Shown here piece after piece: positions 56,290 through 63,767 of a DNA stretch of 64,000 nucleotides. Numbering within the stretch: the first letter of the stretch is position 1; every line of letters begins with the position of its first letter. A model generated the notes under the pieces. It was not told the DNA's origin. It did not search any database and was given only the letters and a program-made list of their open reading frames with translations. The stretch spans positions 152,800 to 216,799 of the forward strand of contig JAKLJI010000002.1 in NCBI GenBank assembly GCA_023151275.1, written 5' to 3'. The position numbers and the translations under genes were made by a program. This DNA comes from Bacteroidia bacterium (GTDB lineage: Bacteria; Bacteroidota; Bacteroidia; UKL13-3).

Positions 56290-56946
56290 ATGAAGCGTAA
56301 AGGCTTTTGGCTGGCAACCGGAATTCTAGTAATTCCGGTTGTTGTGTTTTATATGCTTAATGCAGGAACACAAAATTTTGAAAAACTACCCATCCTGGGT
56401 GAACGTATTCCACCTGATGGAGTTGAGTTAAAGGACACTCTATATCACACTGTACCTCAATTCTCTTTCATCGACCAAGAAGGTAAAACAGTAGATTCCA
56501 ATACTTATAAAAACAGCATTGTTGTAGCAAATTTCTTTTTTGCCAATTGCGAAGAAATTTGTCCGGCAATGAACAGAAGGCTCCAAACTATCTATGACAA
56601 ATTCGGGGAGTTTGCCGAAATAAAATTCCTTAGCATTTCCGTTGACCCCTTAAATGATTCTGTGCCTGTTTTAAAAACCTATGCTGCTCGGTACGGTGCA
56701 AAAGCCAATATCTGGCATTTTGTTACCGGAAGTCCGGATGAAGTTGTTAAAGCAGGTCAAGGCTTTCTTCTTCCGGTTTCTAAAGAAGATAAGACCATAG
56801 ATCATAGTCAGCAGTTTATTCTAATGGATAAACAAAGACGAATTAGAGGTGTTTATGATAGCGGAAGTGATGCTGAATTGAAGCGATTGGAAGGCGAACT
56901 AAAAGTTTTATTGTATGAATACCACAACCCAGGATCCAAAAGATAA
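56290..56946 (+). CDS. SCO1/SenC family copper chaperone for the CuA site
   Basis: A 218-residue membrane-anchored thioredoxin-like protein. One N-terminal membrane helix (about 7-24) precedes the copper motif FANCEEICPAMNRR (CxxxC near residues 81-85) and the distal His in IDHSQQFILMDKQRR near 175. SCO proteins insert copper into CoxB. Its last 32 bases overlap the DUF420 gene if that gene starts at 56915. Confidence 0.94.
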   Translation: MKRKGFWLATGILVIPVVVFYMLNAGTQNFEKLPILGERIPPDGVELKDTLYHTVPQFSFIDQEGKTVDSNTYKNSIVVANFFFANCEEICPAMNRRLQTIYDKFGEFAEIKFLSISVDPLNDSVPVLKTYAARYGAKANIWHFVTGSPDEVVKAGQGFLLPVSKEDKTIDHSQQFILMDKQRRIRGVYDSGSDAELKRLEGELKVLLYEYHNPGSKR

Positions 56947-57469
56947 ATTGATGTTTAGAGTTGCAATGGCAATTAGCATTGTAGTTCTATTGGCTGTAAT
57001 TTTACTCAATCGTAAAGTGCTCCCTAGGCCAGAAATTGTTCCGGATTGGGCCTATTTTCTGCCGAAATTAAACGCGTTCATCAATGGAACCTGTTCCATT
57101 TTACTTCTCATTTCATTTTACTTCATCAAAAAGAAAGATATAGCCAAACATAAAGCTATCAATCTTACAGCTTTTATACTTTCCGCTATATTCTTGGTTT
57201 CCTATGTATGTTACCATTGGATTGCAGAAGAAACAAAATATCCAAGTGATGCCCCATTCAGAGGAATTTATCTAACAATTCTTGCCTCGCATATCATCCT
57301 TGCAGCAGGTGTTTTACCATTAATCCTAATGAGTTTTTACAGAGGATTAACCATGAAGGTGGAACTTCACAAAAAAATCGTTCGATTTGCATTCCCAATT
57401 TGGCTATATGTTACAGTAACCGGAGTTATTGTGTATTTGATGATAAGCCCTTTTTACCCGATTCACTAG
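56915..57469 (+). CDS. DUF420 family membrane protein
   Basis: A 184-residue protein with five membrane segments of the DUF420/CtaM-like family, found with haem-copper oxidases and linked to their assembly. Conserved His residues occur in DIAKHKAINLT, VCYHWIAEE, LASHIILAAGVLPLI and VELHKKIVRFAFPIWLYV. The start at 56915 overlaps the SCO gene by 32 bases; ATG 56951, 4 bases after the SCO stop, is an alternative. Confidence 0.9.
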   Translation: MNTTTQDPKDKLMFRVAMAISIVVLLAVILLNRKVLPRPEIVPDWAYFLPKLNAFINGTCSILLLISFYFIKKKDIAKHKAINLTAFILSAIFLVSYVCYHWIAEETKYPSDAPFRGIYLTILASHIILAAGVLPLILMSFYRGLTMKVELHKKIVRFAFPIWLYVTVTGVIVYLMISPFYPIH

Positions 57470-57495
57470 TAACATTTGTTCCTTAATTCAATACT

Positions 57496-57753
57496 ATGAA
57501 AAACTATTTTCGCAAGGTGAAAATCAGCTCTGGAAAATTAATCCTGCTTCTTCTTTTTGTGCTGTTACATATTCAAAGTATGGGACAATGTGCCATGTGT
57601 AAAAGCAATCTCGAATCGGCAAGGGCAAATGGTATGACAGATGTTGGAAGCTCAATCAATATGGGAATCCTTTATTTACTTGCTCTTCCTTACCTGATTG
57701 CCATGGTTTTTGGATTTATCTATTACAAAAAGTACAGAACACGCAAAGCCTAA
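57496..57753 (+). CDS. Small membrane protein with CxxC, oxidase-associated
   Basis: An 85-residue protein. A signal-like N-terminal segment ends at SMGQ, followed by CAMCKSNLESARANG (CxxC near residues 32-35) and a C-terminal membrane segment (about 53-76) with a basic tail. It resembles unnamed small proteins next to cox genes in Bacteroidota, perhaps involved in metal or thiol handling during oxidase assembly. This role is inferred from position only. Confidence 0.8.
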   Translation: MKNYFRKVKISSGKLILLLLFVLLHIQSMGQCAMCKSNLESARANGMTDVGSSINMGILYLLALPYLIAMVFGFIYYKKYRTRKA

Positions 57754-57757
57754 TTCT

Positions 57758-58159
57758 ATGTGTGATAATTATGAGCCTTCAAAAACACTTAGCATATTGA
57801 AATGCAAGTGTCCCCAATGCCAAAGTGGTAAAATGTTCACCCATTCAGCTACCAATATTGGAAAATTCACAGAAATGGCAGCCAATTGTCCAGTATGTGG
57901 TTTACAGTTTGAAATAGAGCCTGGCTTTTTCTGGGGGGCAATGTATGTAAGTTATGCATTTACTGTTGGCATTATGCTTTTGATTGGTGGCATTATCCTA
58001 GCTATTTGGGGAATGTCGGCCGGCTTCTGGGGATACATCATTCCAATTGTTTCAATTCTATTGGTTAGCGCGCCAATCACATATAGATTCTCACGGGTTT
58101 TTATGATTTACTTCTTCTCACCAATTCGATTCAAACCTGAACTTGCCAATAAAAAGTAA
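57758..58159 (+). CDS. DUF983 family protein
   Basis: A 133-residue protein with a zinc-ribbon-like start (LKCKCPQCQSGKMF and ANCPVCGLQFE, two CxxC pairs) and two membrane segments (about 62-86 and 90-110), matching DUF983. The blocks EPGFFWGAMYVSYAFT and RFSRVFMIYFF are family hallmarks. Function unknown; many members neighbour oxidase genes. ATG at 57758 lies 4 bases after the previous stop. Confidence 0.9.
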   Translation: MCDNYEPSKTLSILKCKCPQCQSGKMFTHSATNIGKFTEMAANCPVCGLQFEIEPGFFWGAMYVSYAFTVGIMLLIGGIILAIWGMSAGFWGYIIPIVSILLVSAPITYRFSRVFMIYFFSPIRFKPELANKK

Positions 58160-58547
58160 CCCGATTCTTTTTTATGATGGATATTGTCCGGTGTGCAATT
58201 CATCGGTAAAAATTTGCCTTTTTCTGGACTTCAGAAAAAGGCTATTTTATGCGCCATTACAAGGAAAGACAAGCGCTTCAATTCAGGAAGTTCAACAAAT
58301 AATTCGAATAAATGACTCTCTCCTATTACTGTTTAATGGAAGAGTTTACCTGAAATCAGAAGCTGTAATTCAGCTCCTTTCCATAATCTTAACGGGTAGT
58401 GGTCACTACTTGAAATTTCCCAACTGGATAATTCACAGCCTCGATTTCTGCTATGATATCATTGCCAGAAACCGGTATAAACTTGGAAAGCGCTTCGAGG
58501 AATGTCCCTTGCCTCCACTGAAAAATAGAAATCAATTTCTCAGCTAA
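58143..58547 (+). CDS. DCC family thiol-disulfide oxidoreductase-like protein (DUF393)
   Basis: A 134-residue protein with the family motif ILFYDGYCPVCNSSVK near residues 8-23 (DxxCPxC) and a thioredoxin-like fold. No ATG precedes this motif, so TTG at 58143, inside the end of the DUF983 gene (17-base overlap), is the likely start. Last gene of the respiratory cluster before a bidirectional terminator. Confidence 0.85.
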   Translation: MPIKSNPILFYDGYCPVCNSSVKICLFLDFRKRLFYAPLQGKTSASIQEVQQIIRINDSLLLLFNGRVYLKSEAVIQLLSIILTGSGHYLKFPNWIIHSLDFCYDIIARNRYKLGKRFEECPLPPLKNRNQFLS

Positions 58548-58589
58548 AAGCATTTTCATTGAAAAGAATAGTCAATTAAACACTCCATA

Positions 58590-58627
58590 AAAAATAAAGC
58601 CACAGACTTTCGTGCTGTGGCTTTTTT
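58590..58627. terminator. Bidirectional terminator between the cox cluster and recA
   Basis: AAAGCCACAG (58596-58605) pairs perfectly with CTGTGGCTTT (58615-58624). T runs exist on both strands, so it can end the convergent transcripts. Confidence 0.88.
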
Positions 58628-58659
58628 ATGTTTTGATTTAAGCTTTAAAACTAGGCGTT

Positions 58660-59685
58660 TTATTCACCATCCTTCGACTTAAATACTTCTCCTCCACTCG
58701 CCTTTTCACGAATTAAGCCTTCAATTTCAGCACACAATTCAGGATTATCAGCCAATAGCTGTTTAACAGCATCACGTCCCTGACCCAATTTGGTCTCATT
58801 GTAGCTGAACCATGAACCTGATTTTTTTATGATTTCAAGATCCACGCCTAGGTCAATAATTTCACCCAACTTGGAAACCCCTTCACCATAAATGATATCA
58901 AACTCCACTGTGCGGAATGGAGGTGCTACTTTATTCTTGGCAACCTTAACTTTGGTACGGTTACCTACAATATCCATTCCCTCTTTTATCTGACCAATAC
59001 GACGAATATCAAGACGCACAGATGCGTAAAACTTGAGCGCATTACCACCGGTTGTCGTTTCTGGTGAACCAAACATAACACCAATTTTATCGCGAAGTTG
59101 GTTGATGAAAATACAAATACAACCTGTTTTGTTGATTGTACCTGTAAGCTTACGCAAAGCTTGAGACATCAATCTGGCTTGAAGACCCATTTTACTTTCA
59201 CCCATATCGCCTTCCAATTCCGCTTTCGGAACTAAGGCTGCAACGGAGTCGATAACGATAATATCAATGGCGCCAGAACGAATCAAAGCATCTGCAATTT
59301 CCAAAGCTTGTTCCCCATCATCGGGTTGTGAAATAATCAAGTTCTGAATATCAATTCCCAATTTCTCTGCATAGTTTCTATCGAAAGCATGTTCTGCATC
59401 GATAAATGCAGCGATACCTCCTTTTTTCTGAGCCTCTGCTATCGCATGCATAGACAAGGTTGTTTTACCGGAAGATTCAGGCCCATAAATTTCAATAATT
59501 CTTCCCGTTGGATATCCGCCAATTCCTAGCGCAATGTCTAAAGAAAGAGAACCGCTTGAAAGTGAATCTATGTTGTCCACTTTCTGGTCACCCATTTTCA
59601 TTACGGTACCTTTTCCATAAGCTTTATCCAACTTATCTATGGTAAGTTGCAGTGCTTTTAATTTTTCTTTGATATCAGTGCTCAT
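58660..59685 (-). CDS. recA: Recombinase RecA
   Basis: A 341-residue strand-exchange ATPase. The Walker A GPESSGKT is at residues 68-75, [18 protein letters not shown] near 140 carries Walker [23 protein letters not shown] is loop 2, and the C-terminal domain is complete. ATG at 59685 is preferred to the TTG seven codons upstream. A TATTTTTG -7 element (59711-59704) lies 18 bases before it. No LexA-type box was recognised. Confidence 0.97.
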   Translation of the reverse strand: MSTDIKEKLKALQLTIDKLDKAYGKGTVMKMGDQKVDNIDSLSSGSLSLDIALGIGGYPTGRIIEIYGPESSGKTTLSMHAIAEAQKKGGIAAFIDAEHAFDRNYAEKLGIDIQNLIISQPDDGEQALEIADALIRSGAIDIIVIDSVAALVPKAELEGDMGESKMGLQARLMSQALRKLTGTINKTGCICIFINQLRDKIGVMFGSPETTTGGNALKFYASVRLDIRRIGQIKEGMDIVGNRTKVKVAKNKVAPPFRTVEFDIIYGEGVSKLGEIIDLGVDLEIIKKSGSWFSYNETKLGQGRDAVKQLLADNPELCAEIEGLIREKASGGEVFKSKDGE

Positions 59686-59703
59686 GCTTGCTGGTTTAAC
59701 GCT

Positions 59704-59711
59704 CAAAAATA
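59704..59711 (-). promoter_or_regulatory. -7 promoter element of recA
   Basis: TATTTTTG on the minus strand matches TAnnTTTG exactly, 18 bases before the ATG, and overlaps the alternative TTG start, which argues against it. Confidence 0.5.
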
Positions 59712-59773
59712 CGAAAGAGAGCGTGCTTGATTACAGATTTTAAGGCTAAGTTTCCACAAGTTATCCCAGAGAA

Positions 59774-59817
59774 GAATACCGAATCCGGAAAATCCAGGTA
59801 GATGGAATCCGGCATTC
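59774..59817. repeat. 13-bp stem-loop between ssb and recA
   Basis: On the minus strand, GAATGCCGGATTC and GGATTCGGTATTC can pair along all 13 positions using three G-U pairs, with an 18-base loop that holds a small inner hairpin. There is no T run after it, so it is not a standard terminator. It lies just after ssb and upstream of the recA promoter. Confidence 0.6.
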
Positions 59818-59834
59818 TCTCCGAAATGCCTTTA

Positions 59835-60182
59835 TTACTCCTGCTCCCTCTTACCACCTACCATGAGAAATTCACTCACCAAAACCTCTGAAATGTACTT
59901 TTTAACTCCATCCTTATCTTCATACGAACGGTTGTTAATCTTCCCTTGCACTGCAATTTCTTTTCCCTTCTCCAGATACTTTTCAGCAATTTCTGCTGTT
60001 TTCCCAAATGCAACCAAGTTATGCCAGGTTGTTTCTGTTACCCGATTCCCCTTTTCATCGGTATAAGCATCTTCTGTTGCCAAAGAAAATGTTGCTTTAC
60101 GTCTTCCATTGGAAATTGTTTTCCCTTCCGGCTTTGCTCCTAATCTCCCGATTAGGTGTACAAAATTTCTCATGTTACTCAT
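59835..60182 (-). CDS. ssb: Single-stranded DNA-binding protein, short form
   Basis: A 115-residue SSB with a complete OB fold: NFVHLIGRLGAKPEGKTI, KATFSLATEDAY, TTWHNLVAFGKTAEIAEKYL and KGKEIAVQGKINNRSYEDKDG. It ends GGKREQE. The Gly/Gln linker and acidic DDDIPF-like tip that recruits partner proteins in E. coli SSB are absent. The start may be ATG 60182 or 60173. It is upstream of recA on the same strand rather than in the rpsF operon. Confidence 0.93.
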   Translation of the reverse strand: MSNMRNFVHLIGRLGAKPEGKTISNGRRKATFSLATEDAYTDEKGNRVTETTWHNLVAFGKTAEIAEKYLEKGKEIAVQGKINNRSYEDKDGVKKYISEVLVSEFLMVGGKREQE

Positions 60183-60239
60183 GTGCTCATAAATTGATGT
60201 TTCAAAGGTGAAACAATCAAAATGTACTAGTCGTATGGT

Positions 60240-60259
60240 AAACGTTTATAAACGTTTAT
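60240..60259. repeat. Tandem 10-bp palindromic repeat AAACGTTTAT x2
   Basis: Two perfect copies of AAACGTTTAT are adjacent (60240-60249, 60250-60259), each containing the palindrome AAACGTTT, followed by a degenerate third unit (TAACGCTTC). The 10-bp period places the units on one face of the helix. Located about 60 bases upstream of ssb and 120 upstream of the lyase gene, it looks like an operator or protein-binding site. Confidence 0.55.
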
Positions 60260-60379
60260 TAACGCTTCAATTGCTGATTCTAATCAACCAACTAACCAAA
60301 CAAAATCACATTTGAGAATGACTTGGGTCAAGCATGATGCTCCAAGATTTGAATTTTTTCGTACTAAAATTTCAAACAC

Positions 60380-61759
60380 ATGAAACCTTCAAAAAGATCT
60401 TGGGCTGAACCCTATAAAATGAAAATGGTGGAATTGCTTCAAATGACCACCCGAAATCAACGATTAGCGGCCATTAAAAAAGCCGGTTTCAACACTTTTC
60501 TTCTCGAATCAAAAGATGTTTATATTGATTTGCTTACCGACAGCGGTACCAGCGCTATGAGCGACAGACAATGGGCGGGGCTAATGCTGGGAGATGAGGC
60601 TTATGCCGGTAGTTCCAACTTTTATCGACTTGAAAACGCCATACAAAAATTCTATGGCTACAAATACATTATTCCTACACACCAAGGAAGAGGAGCTGAA
60701 AATATTCTTTCAAAAATTTTAATAAAAAAGGGCGATATAGTTCCGGGTAATATGTATTTCACCACAACCCGCTTGCACCAAGAACTTGCAGGCGGAACCT
60801 TTAAAGATATTATCATTGATGAAGCACACGATTCATTGAATGAACATCCCTTCAAAGGAAATGTTGATTTAAATAAATTAGATGCGTTGGTAAAAAAATA
60901 CGGTGCAAAAAAGATTCCCTATATTTCTATTGCTACCAATGTAAATATGGCTGGTGGACAACCAATAAGCATGGGTAATTTAAAAGAATTAAGAGCCTAT
61001 ACCAATCAGCATGGAATTCGTATCATACATGATATGACAAGGGTTGCAGAAAATGCCTACTTTATTCAACAACGCGAAAAAGGCTATCAAAAAAAGACCA
61101 TCGCTGAAATTGTAAAAGAAATTTGCTCATTGACCGACGGTGCTACTATGAGCGCAAAAAAAGATGCATTGGTAAATATTGGTGGATTTATGGCAACCAA
61201 TGAATGGGATGTTTTTGAAGAAGCCAGAAACATGGTAGTGGTGTATGAAGGTCTTCATACCTATGGTGGCCTTGCAGGTCGTGATATGGAAGCTATGGCA
61301 ATTGGTATTGAAGAAAGTCTCAACGACCATCACCAAAGAGCTCGTGTTGGTCAGGTTGAATACCTTGGTCATTTGATGGAATCATACGGAATACCTATTG
61401 TAAAACCCATTGGCGGACATGGAATTTTTGTTGATGCAAAAGCATTTCTTCCACATCTAACCCAGGACGAATATCCTGCTCAAACATTGGCAGCTGAGTT
61501 GTATTTGGAATCCGGTGTTAGAACTATGGAAAGGGGTATTGTTTCTGCCGGCAGAAAACCCAATGGCGAAAATTATTACCCCAATTTAGAATTGGTTCGT
61601 TTTACCATACCGAGAAGGGTTTATACCCAAGCGCATATGGACGTTATTGCCGAAAGTACTGCATCAGTATTTGAAAAAAGGAAGAAAATAAAAGGACTGA
61701 AAATGATTTATGAGCCCAAATACCTAAGATTCTTTCAAGCTCGGTTTGAGAAACTATAA
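60380..61759 (+). CDS. tpl: Tyrosine phenol-lyase-like beta-eliminating lyase
   Basis: A 459-residue PLP enzyme of the tryptophanase/tyrosine phenol-lyase family. The PLP lysine is K261 in MSAKKDALVN, with D218 and R221 in IIHDMTRVAENAYF as cofactor ligands. Residues that separate the two activities favour tyrosine phenol-lyase: MYFTTTRLHQE (T128, matching Thr124 of the Citrobacter enzyme, where tryptophanase has Asp) and GVRTMERGIVSAGR (Arg matching Arg381). The expected reaction is tyrosine to phenol, pyruvate and ammonia. The usual automated name would be tryptophanase. The gene is single, with its own terminator. Confidence 0.85.
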   Translation: MKPSKRSWAEPYKMKMVELLQMTTRNQRLAAIKKAGFNTFLLESKDVYIDLLTDSGTSAMSDRQWAGLMLGDEAYAGSSNFYRLENAIQKFYGYKYIIPTHQGRGAENILSKILIKKGDIVPGNMYFTTTRLHQELAGGTFKDIIIDEAHDSLNEHPFKGNVDLNKLDALVKKYGAKKIPYISIATNVNMAGGQPISMGNLKELRAYTNQHGIRIIHDMTRVAENAYFIQQREKGYQKKTIAEIVKEICSLTDGATMSAKKDALVNIGGFMATNEWDVFEEARNMVVVYEGLHTYGGLAGRDMEAMAIGIEESLNDHHQRARVGQVEYLGHLMESYGIPIVKPIGGHGIFVDAKAFLPHLTQDEYPAQTLAAELYLESGVRTMERGIVSAGRKPNGENYYPNLELVRFTIPRRVYTQAHMDVIAESTASVFEKRKKIKGLKMIYEPKYLRFFQARFEKL

Positions 61760-61805
61760 ATAAACAGACTGTATCAACAGTTAAAAACTAGCAGCCTGCA
61801 AACTG

Positions 61806-61846
61806 ATAAAGGCCACAAGTAGAGATACAAGTGGCCTTTATTTTTA
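61806..61846 (+). terminator. Rho-independent terminator of the lyase gene
   Basis: TAAAGGCCAC (61807-61816) pairs with GTGGCCTTTA (61831-61840) around a 14-base loop, followed by a T-rich tail. Confidence 0.8.
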
Positions 61847-61901
61847 TCAAAACTGACAATATTTTATCTTGGACAGCCCTTTTGTGCTAAATTATTTTGA
61901 A

Positions 61902-62318
61902 CTAAAATCCTGAAGATGCTGAGTTAAATTGTAGCCAATTTTCAGCTTCCTCCTGGTCAGTAAAAAACTTCACAGGAATTGGAAAAGGTTTAAACTTAAA
62001 TAAGAGTCGCATCACAAATGCCGATAATCCGGGCTCAGAAACCATAGCCATTTTTGAATAAAGCTTTGGCAACATTTCTGCTGAATAATCACGGGCAGCC
62101 TTATCCGGAACTGGCGAGGATCTTAAAAACAACAAAAGTGGAATTGGTTTCCCTCCTGTAATTGAATGAACGAGTTGATGGTTCTCTTTTAAATTGGCTA
62201 CCGTTCTTTTAATGGGTTTAGAATGAGAAACCAGGTATCCAGATTCATGCATCCAATACGTTGCAATTGAAGACTCCCAGGTTTGTGTTTGCTTCGGAAT
62301 TTCGGGTGGATTACGCAT
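61902..62318 (-). CDS. Small STAS-like protein of unknown function
   Basis: A 138-residue protein. ATG at 62318 is chosen, since the longer frame would run back through the terminator of the upstream gene. The region TGGKPIPLLLFLRSSPVPDKAARDYSAEM, then FKPFPIPVKFFTDQEEAENWL, follows the pattern of SpoIIAA/STAS-like small proteins of Bacteroidota (DUF7793-like). Role unknown, possibly a regulatory interaction domain. No signal peptide. Confidence 0.7.
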   Translation of the reverse strand: MRNPPEIPKQTQTWESSIATYWMHESGYLVSHSKPIKRTVANLKENHQLVHSITGGKPIPLLLFLRSSPVPDKAARDYSAEMLPKLYSKMAMVSEPGLSAFVMRLLFKFKPFPIPVKFFTDQEEAENWLQFNSASSGF

Positions 62319-62330
62319 GTGCAAATAAAC

Positions 62331-62363
62331 AAAAAAAAGGCCCCTTGCATGCAAAGGACCTTT
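62331..62363 (-). terminator. Rho-independent terminator of the fasciclin gene
   Basis: On the minus strand AAAGGTCCTTTGC can pair with GCAAGGGGCCTTT (G-U wobbles allowed) around a short loop, followed by eight T residues. It lies 40-70 bases after the fasciclin stop. Confidence 0.8.
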
Positions 62364-62401
62364 TACCCATGTTGAATTTAAAAACCAAAAAACATGCCTG
62401 C

Positions 62402-62944
62402 TCAAGGCAGGATTACCTTATTTACCACATGGACAATTCCATTTGAAGCAGGCACTGAAGCAATTACTTCAGCTTCGTTGATAAACACTTTGCCATCTTT
62501 ATGATGAACTGTAACATTATTTCCATCAACCATATTGAGTGTCATTCCATCTGTTAATTGCTCGGGTTTTAATGAACCAACATACACATGATGAGAAAGA
62601 ATATCCTGCAATTTTCCTTTGTTCTCTGGCTTTAACAGATCTTCAACAGTTCCGGCAGGTAATTCATCAAATGCCGCGTTAACCGGAGCAAATACGGTAA
62701 ATGGTCCGGCATTACTTAGGGCATCAACCAACTCTGCCGTTTGTACAGCTTTTACCAGAGTGGTATGATCTGCAGAGCCAACTGCAACTTTCACCACATC
62801 TTTCTGTGAATCATTATCAGCCACAGCTGATTGTCCGGCACTTGGTGCTTCAGGTTGAGTTGACTCTTTTTGCTGTTCCTGGCCACAAGAAAGAACCATC
62901 GCAAACACAAGCGAAAGTCCTGCAATTCGTAGTTTGTTTTTCAT
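62402..62944 (-). CDS. Fasciclin-domain lipoprotein
   Basis: A 180-residue protein with a lipoprotein signal ending VLSC (Cys near residue 20), a Gln/Glu/Ser-rich linker and one complete fasciclin domain: TTLVKAVQTAELVDALSNAGPFTVFAPVNAAF near 61-92, LSHHVYVGSL near 116, and the final strand ASNGIVHVVNKVILP. These domains mediate adhesion or interaction at the cell surface. It has a good promoter (62964-62994) and its own terminator. Confidence 0.93.
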   Translation of the reverse strand: MKNKLRIAGLSLVFAMVLSCGQEQQKESTQPEAPSAGQSAVADNDSQKDVVKVAVGSADHTTLVKAVQTAELVDALSNAGPFTVFAPVNAAFDELPAGTVEDLLKPENKGKLQDILSHHVYVGSLKPEQLTDGMTLNMVDGNNVTVHHKDGKVFINEAEVIASVPASNGIVHVVNKVILP

Positions 62945-62963
62945 AAGGTTTTGAATTTCGAAA

Positions 62964-62994
62964 CAAACCTAAAGGCTTTGTTTTCACAGCACAA
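62964..62994 (-). promoter_or_regulatory. Promoter of the fasciclin gene
   Basis: On the minus strand TTG (62994-62992), a 20-base spacer and TAGGTTTG (62971-62964), an exact TAnnTTTG, lie 19 bases before the ATG at 62944. Confidence 0.6.
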
Positions 62995-63057
62995 TGACCT
63001 TAATCATATTTTAGTACCTTTTTATCTTATTTAATTTGTGCTCTTAATTTCATACTT

Positions 63058-63765
63058 ATGACGGTCGCAGAATTTATCAAACAACATCCCAAAGCGGGAC
63101 CTATTTTAACAGCTGCACATATTGATTATTGCTGTGGAGGAAAGCAGCCACTTGAACAGGCTTGTGCTAAGTCTGGAATACGCCTGGAGGACCTTATTAA
63201 ACGGGTAGAAGACTCAGAACAGTTGAAAGAGTCTGTTCCCTTTAACCAATTGGAAAAGCTAAGTGCATCCGAATTATGCACCTATATTGAGAATAATCAC
63301 CACCATTATCTCAACAATTTCTTCCCGCAAATTCTTCCCTTAACGGAAAAACTTATTAACCGGCATGGGCCTGAAAACCCATACTTGTACGAAATTCATG
63401 AATTGATGATTGGGGCCGCGGAGGAATTAAGTGTTCACATGAAAAAAGAAGAACTGATTCTATTTCCTGCCATCAAAAAAATGGAACAGGCAGTAGAAGC
63501 CAAGCAACACTTAGATGCTATGCATTTTGGTAGCATTGCAAATCCAATAACTATGATGGAAAGTGATCATAGCCAAGAAGGTGAAAGGCTTGAAAAACTG
63601 AGCAAAATCACCAATAACTTTGTTCCTCCACCCCAAGCATGCAATACATGGAAGACTGTTTATCAAATGCTTGAAGAATTCAGAAATGACATGCTAAATC
63701 ATGTCTTCTCAGAAAACCATATTCTTTTCCCCAAAGCTGTACATTTGGAAAAACAATTGAACTAA
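63058..63765 (+). CDS. ric: Iron-sulfur cluster repair di-iron protein Ric (YtfE/ScdA)
   Basis: A 235-residue protein that helps restore Fe-S clusters after nitrosative or oxidative damage. The N-terminal ScdA/DUF542 domain has AAHIDYCCGGKQPLEQAC near 19-36 with the paired Cys. The C-terminal hemerythrin-like domain carries the iron-binding His residues in ENNHHHYLNNFF, HELMIGAAEELSVHMKKEELILFP, ESDHSQEGERL and LNHVFSENHILFPKA. The next gene, an Rrf2 regulator, starts 2 bases after its stop, so the pair forms an operon that likely senses NO or Fe-S state. Confidence 0.94.
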   Translation: MTVAEFIKQHPKAGPILTAAHIDYCCGGKQPLEQACAKSGIRLEDLIKRVEDSEQLKESVPFNQLEKLSASELCTYIENNHHHYLNNFFPQILPLTEKLINRHGPENPYLYEIHELMIGAAEELSVHMKKEELILFPAIKKMEQAVEAKQHLDAMHFGSIANPITMMESDHSQEGERLEKLSKITNNFVPPPQACNTWKTVYQMLEEFRNDMLNHVFSENHILFPKAVHLEKQLN

Positions 63766-63767
63766 CC

